From Microvelia longipes (lineage: Eukaryota; Arthropoda; Insecta; Hemiptera; Veliidae): a stretch of 64,000 nucleotides of DNA. Under the pieces are notes generated by a model, which was given only the letters and a program-made list of their open reading frames with translations, searched no databases and was not told where the DNA came from. The stretch spans positions 57,409,509 through 57,473,508 of the forward strand of contig JACMZG010000008.1 of the NCBI GenBank assembly GCA_018340805.1, read 5' to 3'. Positions 30,275-40,399 of this stretch are shown piece after piece. A program made the position numbers and the translations under genes. Within the stretch, counting starts at the first letter, position 1, and each line of letters starts with the position of its first letter.

Positions 30275-30807
30275 ACACTGGATGGGACTGAATTAACAAC
30301 TTCTTACTTCTTTAAATGACTATATTTCGCCTGACCCCAGGCATACTCATGTCTACTAACCTAAAATACAAATGAAAGTATTAATTCATGGACGACTTAT
30401 ATATAATATCACAATTAAAATAATTCTAAGAGGCTACAATAAATGAATAAATAAGGTACTTACTGAATAAATAATTTAAAATAACGTTAGGATAATCTAA
30501 CTTAGTCTAAAATTCCACTTCTACACATAAATCTCAAACCTAAAAAGAAATAAAAATTCTCAGTGAATCTAAATAAGACTCAATCTCAGTATGACAGTTT
30601 ACAAATAAAATTAAATTTAACTTACTGTAATGGTAATAATCCCAGTATAAATAATATAAGAATAAGTACAAAATTAATTTCCAACCGGGTTAATTAAAAC
30701 GACTAATAAAACCATAAAACAAGCAAGCTAACTACTTAGAAAGCAAAACCCTAACTAAAACTAATTATAACCTGGTAGAGTATACATTATGTTAATAATT
30801 AATACTT
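30275..30807 (-). repeat. Left inverted arm (533 bp)
   Basis: Reverse complement of 31543-32076 with only scattered differences. Outer end ACACTGGATGGGACTG. No coding content. Confidence 0.92.
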
Positions 30808-30856
30808 AGGTGTAAAACTGAAACTATCTTTTAGAGGTGTATAAAATTTTACTCCA

Positions 30857-31323
30857 GCTTATCGTATATTAAAAGACTCTCTGAAACAATTAATTCCACA
30901 TTCAAATAATATGACTGTACAGATATCCGTTTTGGACATAAGTCTATAAACAAAATAGGACCAAAATTTTATACACCTCAAAGATAAAATCAGCAAAGAG
31001 GATAATATGGGCTTCGTATACAAAGTTCCTTGCAAGGATTGTCCAGCGCAATATGTGGGTGAATCCAGACAAACTTGGAACAACAGGAAGGACCAACATA
31101 GTAGTGACATGAGAGCCAAAAACAAAAAACAGCGCTAGCAACTCATTGTAGCAACTTAAATCATGAATTTAATTTAGAGGATACTAAAATTATCGACAGT
31201 GAAAACAACCACAGGAAAAGATTAATTTTAGAGGCAATACATATTGCTAATGAACCAAATAGTATCAACTTCAAGAAAGACTCTAGAGATATTAATTATG
31301 GAGCGATACTTCAAAAATTGTAA
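30857..31323 (+). pseudogene. Penelope-like GIY-YIG endonuclease domain
   Basis: The core reads GFVYKVPCKDCPAQYVGESR: the GIY position is GFVY and the YIG position YVG, with the C-x2-C spacing between them seen in animal Penelope-like elements. After one frameshift near 31130 it continues as ALATHCSNLNHEFNLEDTKI, then KRLILEAIHIANEPNSINF with the catalytic E, stopping at 31323. The CDC and HCSNLNH ligands fit the zinc-binding variant of these nucleases. Sequence upstream of 31000 is decayed, and no RT is left. Confidence 0.82.
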
Positions 31324-31542
31324 AATTAAACCAATTGACTATTTTTATAATTAACTCATAAATTTAAGTATTAACAATTTCAACTATTTAGTCTTGAAAA
31401 TATTTATTGTTACTATGTTTTCTGTTAACTTAATATGTAAGAATGTCTGCGCCCTATCATAGTTAAGATTCTAAAAACCCGCATTACTTATATGTATTTT
31501 TTAGCATGATGGGAAAATTTGTTTGAAGTATAGTTATTAATG

Positions 31543-32076
31543 AAGTATTAATTATTAACATAATATATACTCTACCAGGTTATAATTAGTTTTAGTTAGG
31601 GTTTTGCTTTCTAAGTAGTTAGCTTGCTTGTTTTATGGTTTTATTAGTCGTTTTAATTAACCCGGTTGGAAATTAATTTTGTACTTATTCTTATATTATT
31701 TATACTGGGATTATTACCATTACAGTAAGTTAAATTTAATTTTATTTGTAAACTGTCATACTGAGATTGAGTCTTATTTAGATTCACTGAGAATTTTTAT
31801 TTCTTTTTTAGGTTTGAGATTTATGTGTTAGAAGTGGAATTTTAGACTAAGTTAGATTATCCTAACGTTATTTTAAATTATTTATTCAGTAAGTACCTTA
31901 TTTATTCATTTATTGTAGCCTCTTAGAATTATTTTAATTGTGTATTATATATAAGTCGTCCATGAATTAATACTTTCATTTGTATTTTAGGTTAGTAGAC
32001 ATGAGTATGCCTGGGGTCAGGCGAAATATAGTCATTTAAAGAAGTAAGAAGTTGTTAATTCAGTCCCATCCAGTGT
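31543..32076 (+). repeat. Right inverted arm (534 bp)
   Basis: Inverted copy of 30275-30807 and downstream of the GIY-YIG stop, so probably the terminal repeat in its natural orientation. Outer end CAGTCCCATCCAGTGT. Confidence 0.92.
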
Positions 32077-32259
32077 CTTTTAATAAATTAAAAATTATAT
32101 ACAATGGTAACAAATTCTAATAATATTGAAATAATTCTAAGTAAAAAAAATATGAAGGATAAAAGGAAGTAAGGTGAAATACCAAAAAGTAATATAAAAT
32201 AATAAATACAAATAAATTATTACTTAGATTAATGGTAGGCAAAATATTCACAATTCCTA
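32077..32259. other. AT-rich BEL-2 leader sequence
   Basis: Short AT-rich spacer between the Penelope-like arm and the Harbinger-like element. It contains the first copy of the flank that is repeated at 32344. Confidence 0.5.
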
Positions 32260-32520
32260 GGCCCGTATTCAAAGACGTTTTCCTATTTTCCTAACATTTT
32301 CCTAACTTTTTCCTAACTTTTTCCTAACATTTTCCTAACATTCAGGAAGTAAGGTGAAATACCAAAAAGTAATATAATAATAATACAAATAAATTATTAC
32401 TTAGATTAATGGTAGGCAAATATTCACAATTCTAGGCCCGTATTCAAAGACGTTTTCCTAACATTTTCCTAACTTTTTCCTAAACTTTTTCCTAACTTTT
32501 TCCTAACATTTTCCTAACAC
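32164..32520 (+). repeat. ~178-bp tandem duplication over an element boundary
   Basis: Two copies (about 32164-32340 and 32342-32520) each hold the same flank ending ATTCACAATTC and then the Harbinger terminus GGCCCGTATTCAAAGACG with the first CCTAA units. Differences are mostly one-base indels. Either a real duplication or an assembly artefact. Confidence 0.85.
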
Positions 32521-33616
32521 CCAAACTTTTTCCTAACATTTTCCTAACATTCTCCTAACATTTTCCTAACTTTTTCCTAACATTTTCCTAACATTCTCCT
32601 AACACTCACCTTAGGTTTAGGTAAAAGAAATGTTTTTAAGCCACGAAATTTAAATGATCGTTCCCGTGTTTTAAAGTCATTTAGAGGCTTCGCATGATTT
32701 TTTTTTAGTAAGAACCTAAGGTAGTTAAGTCAAAAAGTGATACCATTGTAAATAACGTAATATATCGCAAAATATCTATGTTATTAACTTATTACCTGGA
32801 TTTACGACACACTTTGTCATATTAATAACTATCTACATAAATTTACATAATATAGTTACTGTTAATCCACTTCTTTACTATTAGGGAGTTTACCCTGAAA
32901 TTCTTTTAACACAATCAGATTTTTTATTTTCTATGGTCTGTTTGTGGCGGGCTATTAATTCAAAGAGGAAATTCAGTTGGTCCGGTGTGAATAATTCAGC
33001 CATTATTATACCAAAAACTTTTACACAAACAAAAATGAATTTGATGACAAAATACGAAAAACAAAATTGTGTAAATCATTTAGCAAAATGAAAACAGTGT
33101 TGCACTGATTAACAGGTCTTCATTTAGACACCTTTGGATTCGTACAACCTGGTCCACGTTCAAACTTGAAACGCTTGATACTGCTTTATTTATGAAAGCT
33201 GTTACAATAATTGAACATTGTATTTGTATTAACTCTACTGTTTACTGAAAACATATGTAAATAAAGTTTCTAATATATTTAACATTCGCCAAAGCAAGGC
33301 CGCATTGTTGTTTATGACAAAGTGTGTCGTAAATCCAGGTAATAAGTTAATAACATTGATATTTTGTGATATATTACGTTACTTACAATGGTATCACTTT
33401 TTGACTTAACTACCTTAGGTTCTTACTAAATAAAATCATGCGAAGCCTCTAAAAGACTTTTAAAACACGATAGGAGAATGTTAGAAGAATGTTAGGAAAA
33501 TGTTAGGAGTTAGGAAATGTTAGGAAAAAGTTAGGAAAATTAGGAAAAAGTTAGGAAAATGTTAGGAAAGTTAGGAAAATGTTAGGAAAATTAGGAAACG
33601 TCTTTGAATACGGGCC
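32260..33616. mobile_element. PIF/Harbinger-like element B with long inverted ends
   Basis: Ends GGCCCGTATTCAAAGACG and its inverse CGTCTTTGAATACGGGCC. Next to each end is an array of TTTTCCTAAC-type units (about a dozen each), inverted on the two sides, and the inverted homology continues for some 300 bp to a CGACACACTTTGTCAT region. A second copy is at 58078-61635. The flanks (CTA/TTA) are compatible with a 3-bp TWA target. Inner sequence encodes a Myb/SANT-like remnant on the minus strand, as expected for PIF/Harbinger. No transposase remains. Confidence 0.8.
32890..33003 (-). pseudogene. Myb/SANT-like protein N-terminus in Harbinger B
   Basis: The ATG on the minus strand at 33003 opens MAELFTPDQLNFLFELIARH, then KQTIENKKSDC, the start of a Myb/SANT-like domain found in the accessory protein of PIF/Harbinger transposons (family wording F-T-x-x-Q...IENKK). 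The frame stops at 32890 after 37 codons. The second copy near 58490-58580 has the same region with one-base shifts. Supports the superfamily assignment. Confidence 0.6.
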
Positions 33617-34780
33617 TTAATCCTAAAATTACCTAGGAACCTATTCATCCTTGAAATACCATAAAATCAGAAAGTTATATTAATTTACACAGAATATATT
33701 TCAGAAAAAATAATATTGAGAAGAACATAAAATAAGTTCTAAAATTGTAAGACCTAAACAGTATTTTTACGTTCAAAATATTAAAAAATAAATCCAAAAA
33801 CTTATGATCAATATAAAAAAATATATTGTACAATTTAAAGTATTTTCTTAAAATGAGACTATAAAAATAATTCGTACAAAATACTTTACTAATGGACATA
33901 ACATTGAACCAAAACAAAATTATAATAATTAAAACCATTTGCTAAGGGTACAATAAATTAAACTTTAAAATAATAAAATTCATAGATAAGAAATCTATAA
34001 AATTTTCATAACAATTTGTAAACAAAATAACTATATAATTAAAGTAAAAATTACCGAGGTCAAAATAAAAATTATTAGACGCATTAAAATATTTAGGATT
34101 CTTAAAACTACAATTAAAATTATGACAATTTTAAAAAAAATTAAGTCATAAAAAATTAATTATTAAACTCCTAATTTCAGCTTCTATAAATTTACTTAAA
34201 ATTACATACAACCAAATATTGTAAATAATATGTATAATATATAATATAATATATAGAAGTATTATAAATATAAGTATAAATAGTTATAAAATAAGGTACA
34301 GCTAGTACTATCAAAAGGTTGCATTCTTAATTTATTAAATTTTATTGCACCTCATTTTAAAATACTTTGTTTCAACCTTAGAATTAAGGATGTGACTATA
34401 GCACTTATGTGCTCCACGGCTGAATAGCCGATTTGCATAAAATGTATTTGTAATTATTTCCTATGTAATTATTCTTTTATGCAATAAATGGAATTGATTG
34501 ATTGAAATATTGTAAAATTGAAAAATTGCTTGCATGACAGATGTGCCGCCATAAATAATTAATCTGGCAACCTTGAAAGATAAAAGTACACTCATTTCAG
34601 TCAACAAGCTTTTGGAGAATATCAACTTATCAAATTTTACCATCAGACAAAGTGTAAGATCAGTAACAAATATATCTGAACATTTATGTCAACGATCTGA
34701 TAAACTAAATACATATGCATCTAAGTAAAGCCCAAATAATATAGAACAAAGAACAATATCCGGCTCGAAAGACTAAAAAA
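33617..34780. other. AT-rich BEL-2 leader with a LINE/SINE-like tail
   Basis: Between the Harbinger-like element and the BEL-2 5' LTR. No coding region is supported. A separate small repeat end lies at about 34380-34505. Confidence 0.5.
34380..34505 (+). repeat. Possible 3' end of a LINE or SINE
   Basis: A moderately GC-rich stretch (CTCCACGGCTGAATAGCCG, a small hairpin) runs into AATAAATGG and a GATTGATTGATT-type simple tail at 34490-34503. Short target-primed elements often end this way. No second copy is seen in the window. Confidence 0.35.
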
Positions 34781-35781
34781 TGTGTATGCCGATGGGTGTT
34801 CCTAAAACTGAACACAGTTACCCACATACTCCATCGACAGATTTGGGCAGCAAAATAGAGGACTGTAATTAAAATAATAAAGACAAAGGAAACTTAAATC
34901 TACAAACTCGATAAAAAACAGCATCGATCTAAGTTTACCTGAATAATAAAAGAGTTATAATTAAATGAAAGAAACAAAAAATAAATAAAATTAAAATAAG
35001 CATTTCTCCAAAACAACCAGTATGACTTAAAACTAAGAAAAAGAATATTTTTATAAGAATAAAGTAACACTTACAAATATTCGGTTGTATGACCGGTCTC
35101 CCATTCATAAAGATCATAAAAGATAAACTGACTGACCTAAACTATATTAATTAACTTAAGGTACCTGTTTATGGCCATATACCCATTTGATGAAATGGTG
35201 AGCGGTGCGTAGCGGTGAGAGTATGAGCTCAATAAAATTAGGTAAGCAATCCTTACTGTTATAACAGCACAAGATAAATCAGGTAATTATAGGTAAACAA
35301 AAACACTTTAGCACTAAGTTTACTAAGTACTTAATATTCATCGACGCGCTTCGCGGACCCTACAAATGAGCGGAACAGTGCGTCTTCAGAACAACTATAG
35401 CACAGAGTTAGGAAAACAACACTTCACTGACAACAGTCCACAGTTATGCCAAACGGCATAACTGAGTGTCACATCTTACATAAGTGACACTCAGGTGACC
35501 GTAACCGGCGCGGTAATAAAGTCGGTGATGATGCTATATATTGGCAATTATAAGTGAAGGTGAGAGAGTCAAGGTCTAAGCTACTCGAAGTATCTCCCAA
35601 AACAACTGACTTATCTTGGAGGGAGGGAAGGCAGAGGCAGAAGGCACACAAAAGAAATGGACGGCCATGCTGGGACCTAGCTAATTAGATTATCCTTACC
35701 CTGAGTGAAGTACTCACTAAAAGGCCAAGCAATTGAAAATCAAGGATTATATAACTAAAAAAAATATGAGTTGCACGAACA
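34781..35781 (-). repeat. BEL-2 5' LTR (right)
   Basis: 1001 bp beginning TGTGTATGCC and ending GCACGAACA, more complete than the left LTR. A CAAT duplication follows at 35782. For this minus-strand element it is the promoter-bearing copy. Confidence 0.87.
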
Positions 35782-36059
35782 CAATGAAACGCTAAGTTTT
35801 ACCTTATTGTAAAAGAATATATTTTCAATAAAGATATATTCAATAGTACATATAAGAAGTACATGTATTCAAAGAATATATCTTCAAGAAGATTCCTTCT
35901 ATCATATCTACTGAGACACTTTAACCAATATCGGCATTTAAGCAGTAAGTTATTAAAAACACAAGTTGCCTATCATGAAACAAGGCTTCCATAGGGAGCT
36001 AATAGGTTCCTACTAGCTTAAAATTAAAGGATCATATTTAAGCCGCTATGGGGTACCTC
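35782..36059. other. Flank of BEL-2, no gene
   Basis: AT-rich. Near 36050 it has GGGGTACCTCGGAAC and a GCGCTACGCTCATCC stretch also found near 59228-59275, marking a shared dispersed repeat. Confidence 0.45.
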
Positions 36060-37740
36060 GGAACATTTCCTTACCTCAACGGATGCGCTACGCTCATCCT
36101 CACTAACTGGGACGCCTTGACGCCTGGAGGGAGATCACTTAGAAGATCATTCGCAGAGATCGAGAACAGGGTCGCGCTAAGAACGGATCCATGTGGTGTT
36201 CCGTTCTCTTGCACCTCAGTCAGATAGAATGGCGCCTATTATGACCCTAACGCCTCTGTTGTCTAGGAAGCCGATAATAAAGGCTAAACGCTTTCCCTCT
36301 AGCCCCCAGTGGTGAAGTTTCTTGAATGTATTCGACTGCTTCCCAGGCAGTAATGGAAAGGCTTTCTCGAGATAAAGAAGCACATCGACCACATGTTGTG
36401 CCTGCTAAGAAAGGCATCCCTGGATGTTTTTTCCAGAGCGCTATTAGTCGGTGGTTAAATACCTTCTTCGATAACCTGCCTGGCTTGGAGCTAGAGGCTA
36501 TTCTTTCTAGATAATATTTAGCCTGAAATTTACCATCGACTCCATATTTCCCTCGACAACAATTGTCAGAGAGATAGGTCGCCTAGCTTTCGGTGGATGA
36601 CTTGTCCTTTGCCTTCTTTTGGGAAGTGTATGATTGGGTGCTTCCCTCCAGCTCGAAGGTACACACCAGAAGTCCAGATCTCGTTATTAAGTCTAACAAA
36701 ATTTTTCTCCCCCCTGCCGGAAGGTCTTGGATCATAACATAGGGATGCCATTCCTTTCTGGAGGTATCTTTAGTCCGGGAGAGGGCCCTGTCTAACTCTT
36801 CTTGCGTTAGATGGGAATCCCACTCCCTGATACTAGATTTAGATCTGGAACTATCATCCTCTCTCTGCTTTCTCTTTGTCTGTTTAAATCTTTCTGAGAG
36901 CCTGCTGTAGCAGAGGCAGCACGTAGGTTTGCTAAGACGTTAGCTAGCATGGTGTCGCCTAGCACGCCCGTCATCGAGCCCCATCCACTAGGATGAATTT
37001 TCGACCTAGTGGTCGCCTAGCATCGCCCGTCATCGAACCCCACCTATGGATGGGGTCGATGACGGGCGATGCTTGCCAGCGACAGCCTTGACTTATTCCA
37101 AATTTCTTTGCAGTCTGTCTTCTGTTAACGACAAAGTAGTCCATCCAAGATTTCTCTTGGCTTTTCTGATGGTTCTACGCTCGATCGCTCTTCTTCTCTT
37201 GAATTCTATAAAATTTCGTTGCATAGGCTGTCGATTAAATTTATTCCAAGCTTTCTTCTTGGCTTTATTCACCCGTCGGCAGTCTTCGTTCCACCAGGGT
37301 ACGGTGCGGCGCTTATGGCCTGGACCTCCTATTCTCCTGCGTGGAACGGTAACACTGGCGGCGCGACCTATGGCTTCTGTTAGTAAATTGACGTCTGTTT
37401 CCACGGCGCCAGTAAGCACTGGGGGGTTGAAACTCGCCCGAAAACCATCCCAGTCTGCGTTGCCAAGGTCCCAGGTCTCTCTTGGGACCGTTGGCTCTAT
37501 AGAGGACTCAACGGTGATGAACACGTTGGCAAAACTGCCCCCATCGCTTCTCTTTACGGTCCAATACTTAACGAACCTTTCACCTCTGTCTCCCACTTTA
37601 CTTCTACAGTCTGAGTTTGACAAGTTAGCCATAGGTTTTCTAAAAGGTGAAGGGGGAAATCAGCGGTGTGACCAGAGAGGAGAGAGGATTGTCGGCCAGA
37701 GGCTGGATAGTTGACTGACCAGCCCCCCCTGGAGTATTGA
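36060..37740 (-). pseudogene. LINE-2: decayed endonuclease/RT
   Basis: Minus strand. From 37740: the end of an endonuclease (WSVNYPASGRQSSLLSGH, an SDH-like motif with G). A linker follows at 37632-37093 with RTVPWWNEDCRRVNKAKKKA and WNKFNRQPMQRNFIEF, typical of I/Jockey-group LINEs. RT pieces follow at 36850-36090 (FVRLNNEIWTSG, then an NGTPHGS variant of the PQG block near 36200). Frames shift many times. The order fits one 5'- and 3'-eroded LINE. A palindrome at 37020-37072 interrupts it. Confidence 0.75.
37020..37072. repeat. 22-bp hairpin inside LINE-2
   Basis: The arms 37020-37042 and 37051-37072 are reverse complements with one bulged A, containing GCATCGCCCGTCATCGA, and enclose an 8-base loop. 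A third partial copy of the arm lies at 36964-36985. GC-rich in contrast to its setting. Confidence 0.88.
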
Positions 37741-37781
37741 CCAGGCCTCCTTCTTCTCGTGAGCCTACCCGCGGGTGAGCC

Positions 37782-39092
37782 AAGCGGACGGTAGGAGTCA
37801 CACGGAGCACTAGGACCTCCGACAGTCCTAGCCACGACTGACCTATGGACAGTGACCGAAGGAGAATTAACGCAACGCAACAGGCCCCCTTTTACCAGGC
37901 ATCCGACGCTTTAGTATGGCAGTGCTAGGCACACAGCAGGAGGGGCGACTAAACCCTCCACGACATACCAAACGGCGGTGACCAGCAGCCCGGGATCGCA
38001 CCTCTTTTAGGAAAAAGTTTTAAGATTCAACCCGTTAGAGGACGCACTAGGCACCTCTTATGGGAATAAACCCAAACTCTACCTGGTAGAGGACGCACGA
38101 CGATCGGCACCTATCTTAGGAAAAAGTCTTAAAATAAAATAATAAACATAAAATAAAGAAAATTAATACTAAAACAAAATAGTGAAGAAAATAAAAGGTA
38201 GACAGCATGAAATAAAACAAGAGAAAAATTAAAATAAGGGTAAAAGAGAAGGAAAGGTGTGAAAGTAGGGAAGGCAAGGGGAATGGTGAAGGAAAGTTAG
38301 AGATAAGGAGATAGCAAGAAAGAGAAAGAAAATAAGACTTTACCTTGTAGAGGACACTTGCGAGGTCAACCTTCAGGGACGCCACCCCCTGAAACGCCAC
38401 TCAGTCCTTAAGCACGATCGGCTGTGTCATAGAGCCAAACAGACACGGGATTAGCTAGAGTGGGCCGGGAACGCTTCTCTTCCCGTCAAGCACCGTAGCA
38501 CTTGCTCTGACCAGTCCCGGTACCCTGCATAATGCGGGGACCAGTGGATGCACAGGAGGTTAGGCCTTTCATTATTATTATGATTGTTTTATGACGTTAC
38601 AGTATATTAATTTAAGCAAAATAAGGGCGTAAGAAGATCAAACTTTTAAATTTAAATTAACTAAAACTATCTGTGCCGGCAACACACTTAAATACTATTC
38701 TATTCTACTAAATTAACTAGTAAGTAAGAACGAAAAACGGACAAAAACTCTATTTTCAACAAAACATTGACATATAAACAAATCTAAACAATCTGACATT
38801 TTCTATCAAAAATGACCATAACATCTTCCGCCCTCCTAATTGATCCTGCTGTCCTTGGCGGAGAGTAGCAGAATTATTTTGTGGATAGGTCTCTTCAGCT
38901 CTCCGGTGGCAGTCCTGATATCTACTACTCTGACCTTATTATCTCGCCCTGGATAAACCTTAACTATAATTCCTATTGGCCAATGATTTCTAGGATTTTT
39001 TTCGTCAGCATAATAACGATATCATCAATGGCAAGATCTTTCTTTGACTTGTGCCATTTGTTTCTACTGACTAGAGTAGGTAAATACTCTTT
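37782..39092. repeat. First copy of a 1.3-kb direct duplication
   Basis: Matches 39094-40399 base for base apart from scattered one-base indels. It includes the BEL-3 3' noncoding region and about the last 210 bases of its pol (from about 38880), and is cut exactly at the N. It does not represent a second element. Confidence 0.93.
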
Positions 39093-39093
39093 N
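39093..39093. other. Single ambiguous base at an assembly join
   Basis: The only N in the window. The sequence on its left ends in GTAAATACTCTTT and the sequence on its right restarts 1.3 kb back, so this is a contig join whose overlap was not merged. Confidence 0.93.
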
Positions 39094-40141
39094 AAGGCGG
39101 ACGGTAGGAGTCACACGGGCACTAGGACCTCCGACAGTCCTAGCCACGACTGACCTATGGACAGTGACCGAAGCGAGAATTAACGCAACGCAAACAGGCC
39201 CCTTTTACCGGCATCCGACGCTTTAGTATGGCAGTGCTAGGCACACAGCAGGAGGGGCGACTAAACCCTCCACGACATACCAAACGGCGGTGACCAGCAG
39301 CCCGGGATCGCACCTCTTTTAGGAAAAAGTTTTAAGATTCAACCCGTTAGAGACGCACTAGGCACCTCTTATGGGAATAAACCCAACTCTACCTGGGTAG
39401 AGGACGCACGACGATCGGCACCTATCTTAGGAAAAAGTCTTAAAATAAAATAATAAACATAAAATAAAGAAATTAATACTAAAACAAAATAGTGAAGAAA
39501 ATAAAAGGTAGACAGCATGAAATAAAACAAGAGAAAAATTAAAATAAGGGTAAAAGAGAAGGAAAGGTGTGAAAGTAGGGAAGGCAAGGGGAATGGTGAA
39601 GGAAAGTTAGAGATAAGGAGATAGCAAGAAAGAGAAAGAAAATAAGACTTTACCTTGTAGAGGACACTTGCGAGGTCAACCTTCAGGGACGCCACCCCCT
39701 GAAACGCCACTCAGTCCTAAGCCACGATCGGGCTGTGTCATAGAGCCAAACAGACACGGGATTAGCTAGAGTGGGCCGGGAACGCTTCTCTTCCGTCAAG
39801 CACCGTAGCACTTGCTCTGACCAGTCCCGGTACCTGCATAATGCGGGGACCAGTGGATGCACAGGAGGTTAGGCCTTTCATTATTATTATGATTGTTTTA
39901 TGACGTTACAGTATATTAATTTAAGCAAAATAAGGGCGTAAGAAGATCAAACTTTTAAATTAAATAACTAAAACTATCTGTGCCGGCACACACTTAAATA
40001 CTATTTCTATTCTACTAAATTAACTAGTAAGTAAGAACGAAAAACGGACAAAACTCTATTTCAACAAAACATTGACATATAAACAAATCTAAACAAATCT
40101 GACATTTTCTATCAAAATGACCATAACATCTTCCCGCCCTC
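39094..40141 (-). other. BEL-3 3' noncoding region and LTR start
   Basis: On the minus strand the pol stop is followed by a purine tract GGAGGGCGGGAAGA and then TGTTATGG, a classical polypurine tract and LTR start at 40128. The outer LTR end could not be fixed. It includes hairpin-like GC stretches and an AG-rich region at 39490-39640. Confidence 0.65.
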
Positions 40142-40399
40142 CTAATTGATCCTGCTGTCCTTGGCGGAGAGTAGCAGAATTATTTTGTGGATAGGTCTCT
40201 TCAGCTCTCCGGTGGCAGTCCTGATATCTACTACTCTGACCTTATTATCTCGCCCTGGATAAACCTTAACTATAATTCCTATTGGCCAATGATTTCTAGG
40301 ATTGTTTTCGTCAGCAATAATAACGATATCATCAATGGCAAGATCTTTCTTTGACTTGTGCCATTTGTTTCTACTGACTAGAGTAGGTAAATACTCTTT
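39094..40399. repeat. Second copy of the 1.3-kb duplication
   Basis: Copy of 37782-39092 running straight on into BEL-3 pol, hence the authentic end of that element. Its right part contains the last pol codons; 40142 is the pol stop side. Confidence 0.93.

Larger units (their letters stand above)
30275..32076 (+). mobile_element. Penelope-like element fragment between inverted arms
   Basis: A plus-strand GIY-YIG endonuclease end and its 3' noncoding part are bounded by nearly identical inverted arms, 30275-30807 and 31543-32076. Penelope-like elements are known for terminal repeats that may lie in inverse orientation and for 5'-truncated copies. The RT is missing. It sits in the 5' leader of BEL-2. 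Confidence 0.78.
18236..35781 (-). mobile_element. BEL/Pao retrotransposon 2, host of a nested insertion chain
   Basis: Long direct repeats at 18236-19087 and 34781-35781 begin TGTG, end GAACA and are flanked by CAAT (18232-18235, 35782-35785). Gag, protease, RT, RNase H and integrase of one BEL/Pao element lie between them on the minus strand, from about 30199 down to 19100. Its own length is only about 8-9 kb; the rest is later insertions: LINE-1 with Gypsy-2 inside it, the Penelope-like piece and a Harbinger-like element. The LTRs differ by many indels, including a deletion of roughly 140 bp in the left one, so this is an old insertion. Confidence 0.87.

Noticed and set aside
33675..33938. 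87-codon hydrophobic minus-strand frame
   Set aside because: Phenylalanine/isoleucine/leucine-rich translation of AT-rich leader sequence with no motif.
38116..38400. 94-codon hydrophobic minus-strand frame, repeated at 39369-39710
   Set aside because: The leucine/phenylalanine composition comes from an AG-rich plus strand in BEL-3 noncoding DNA, and the second copy is the assembly duplication.
38881..39153. Separate gene at the first copy of the BEL-3 pol end
   Set aside because: It crosses the N and is the opposite strand of BEL-3 pol in the duplicated overlap.
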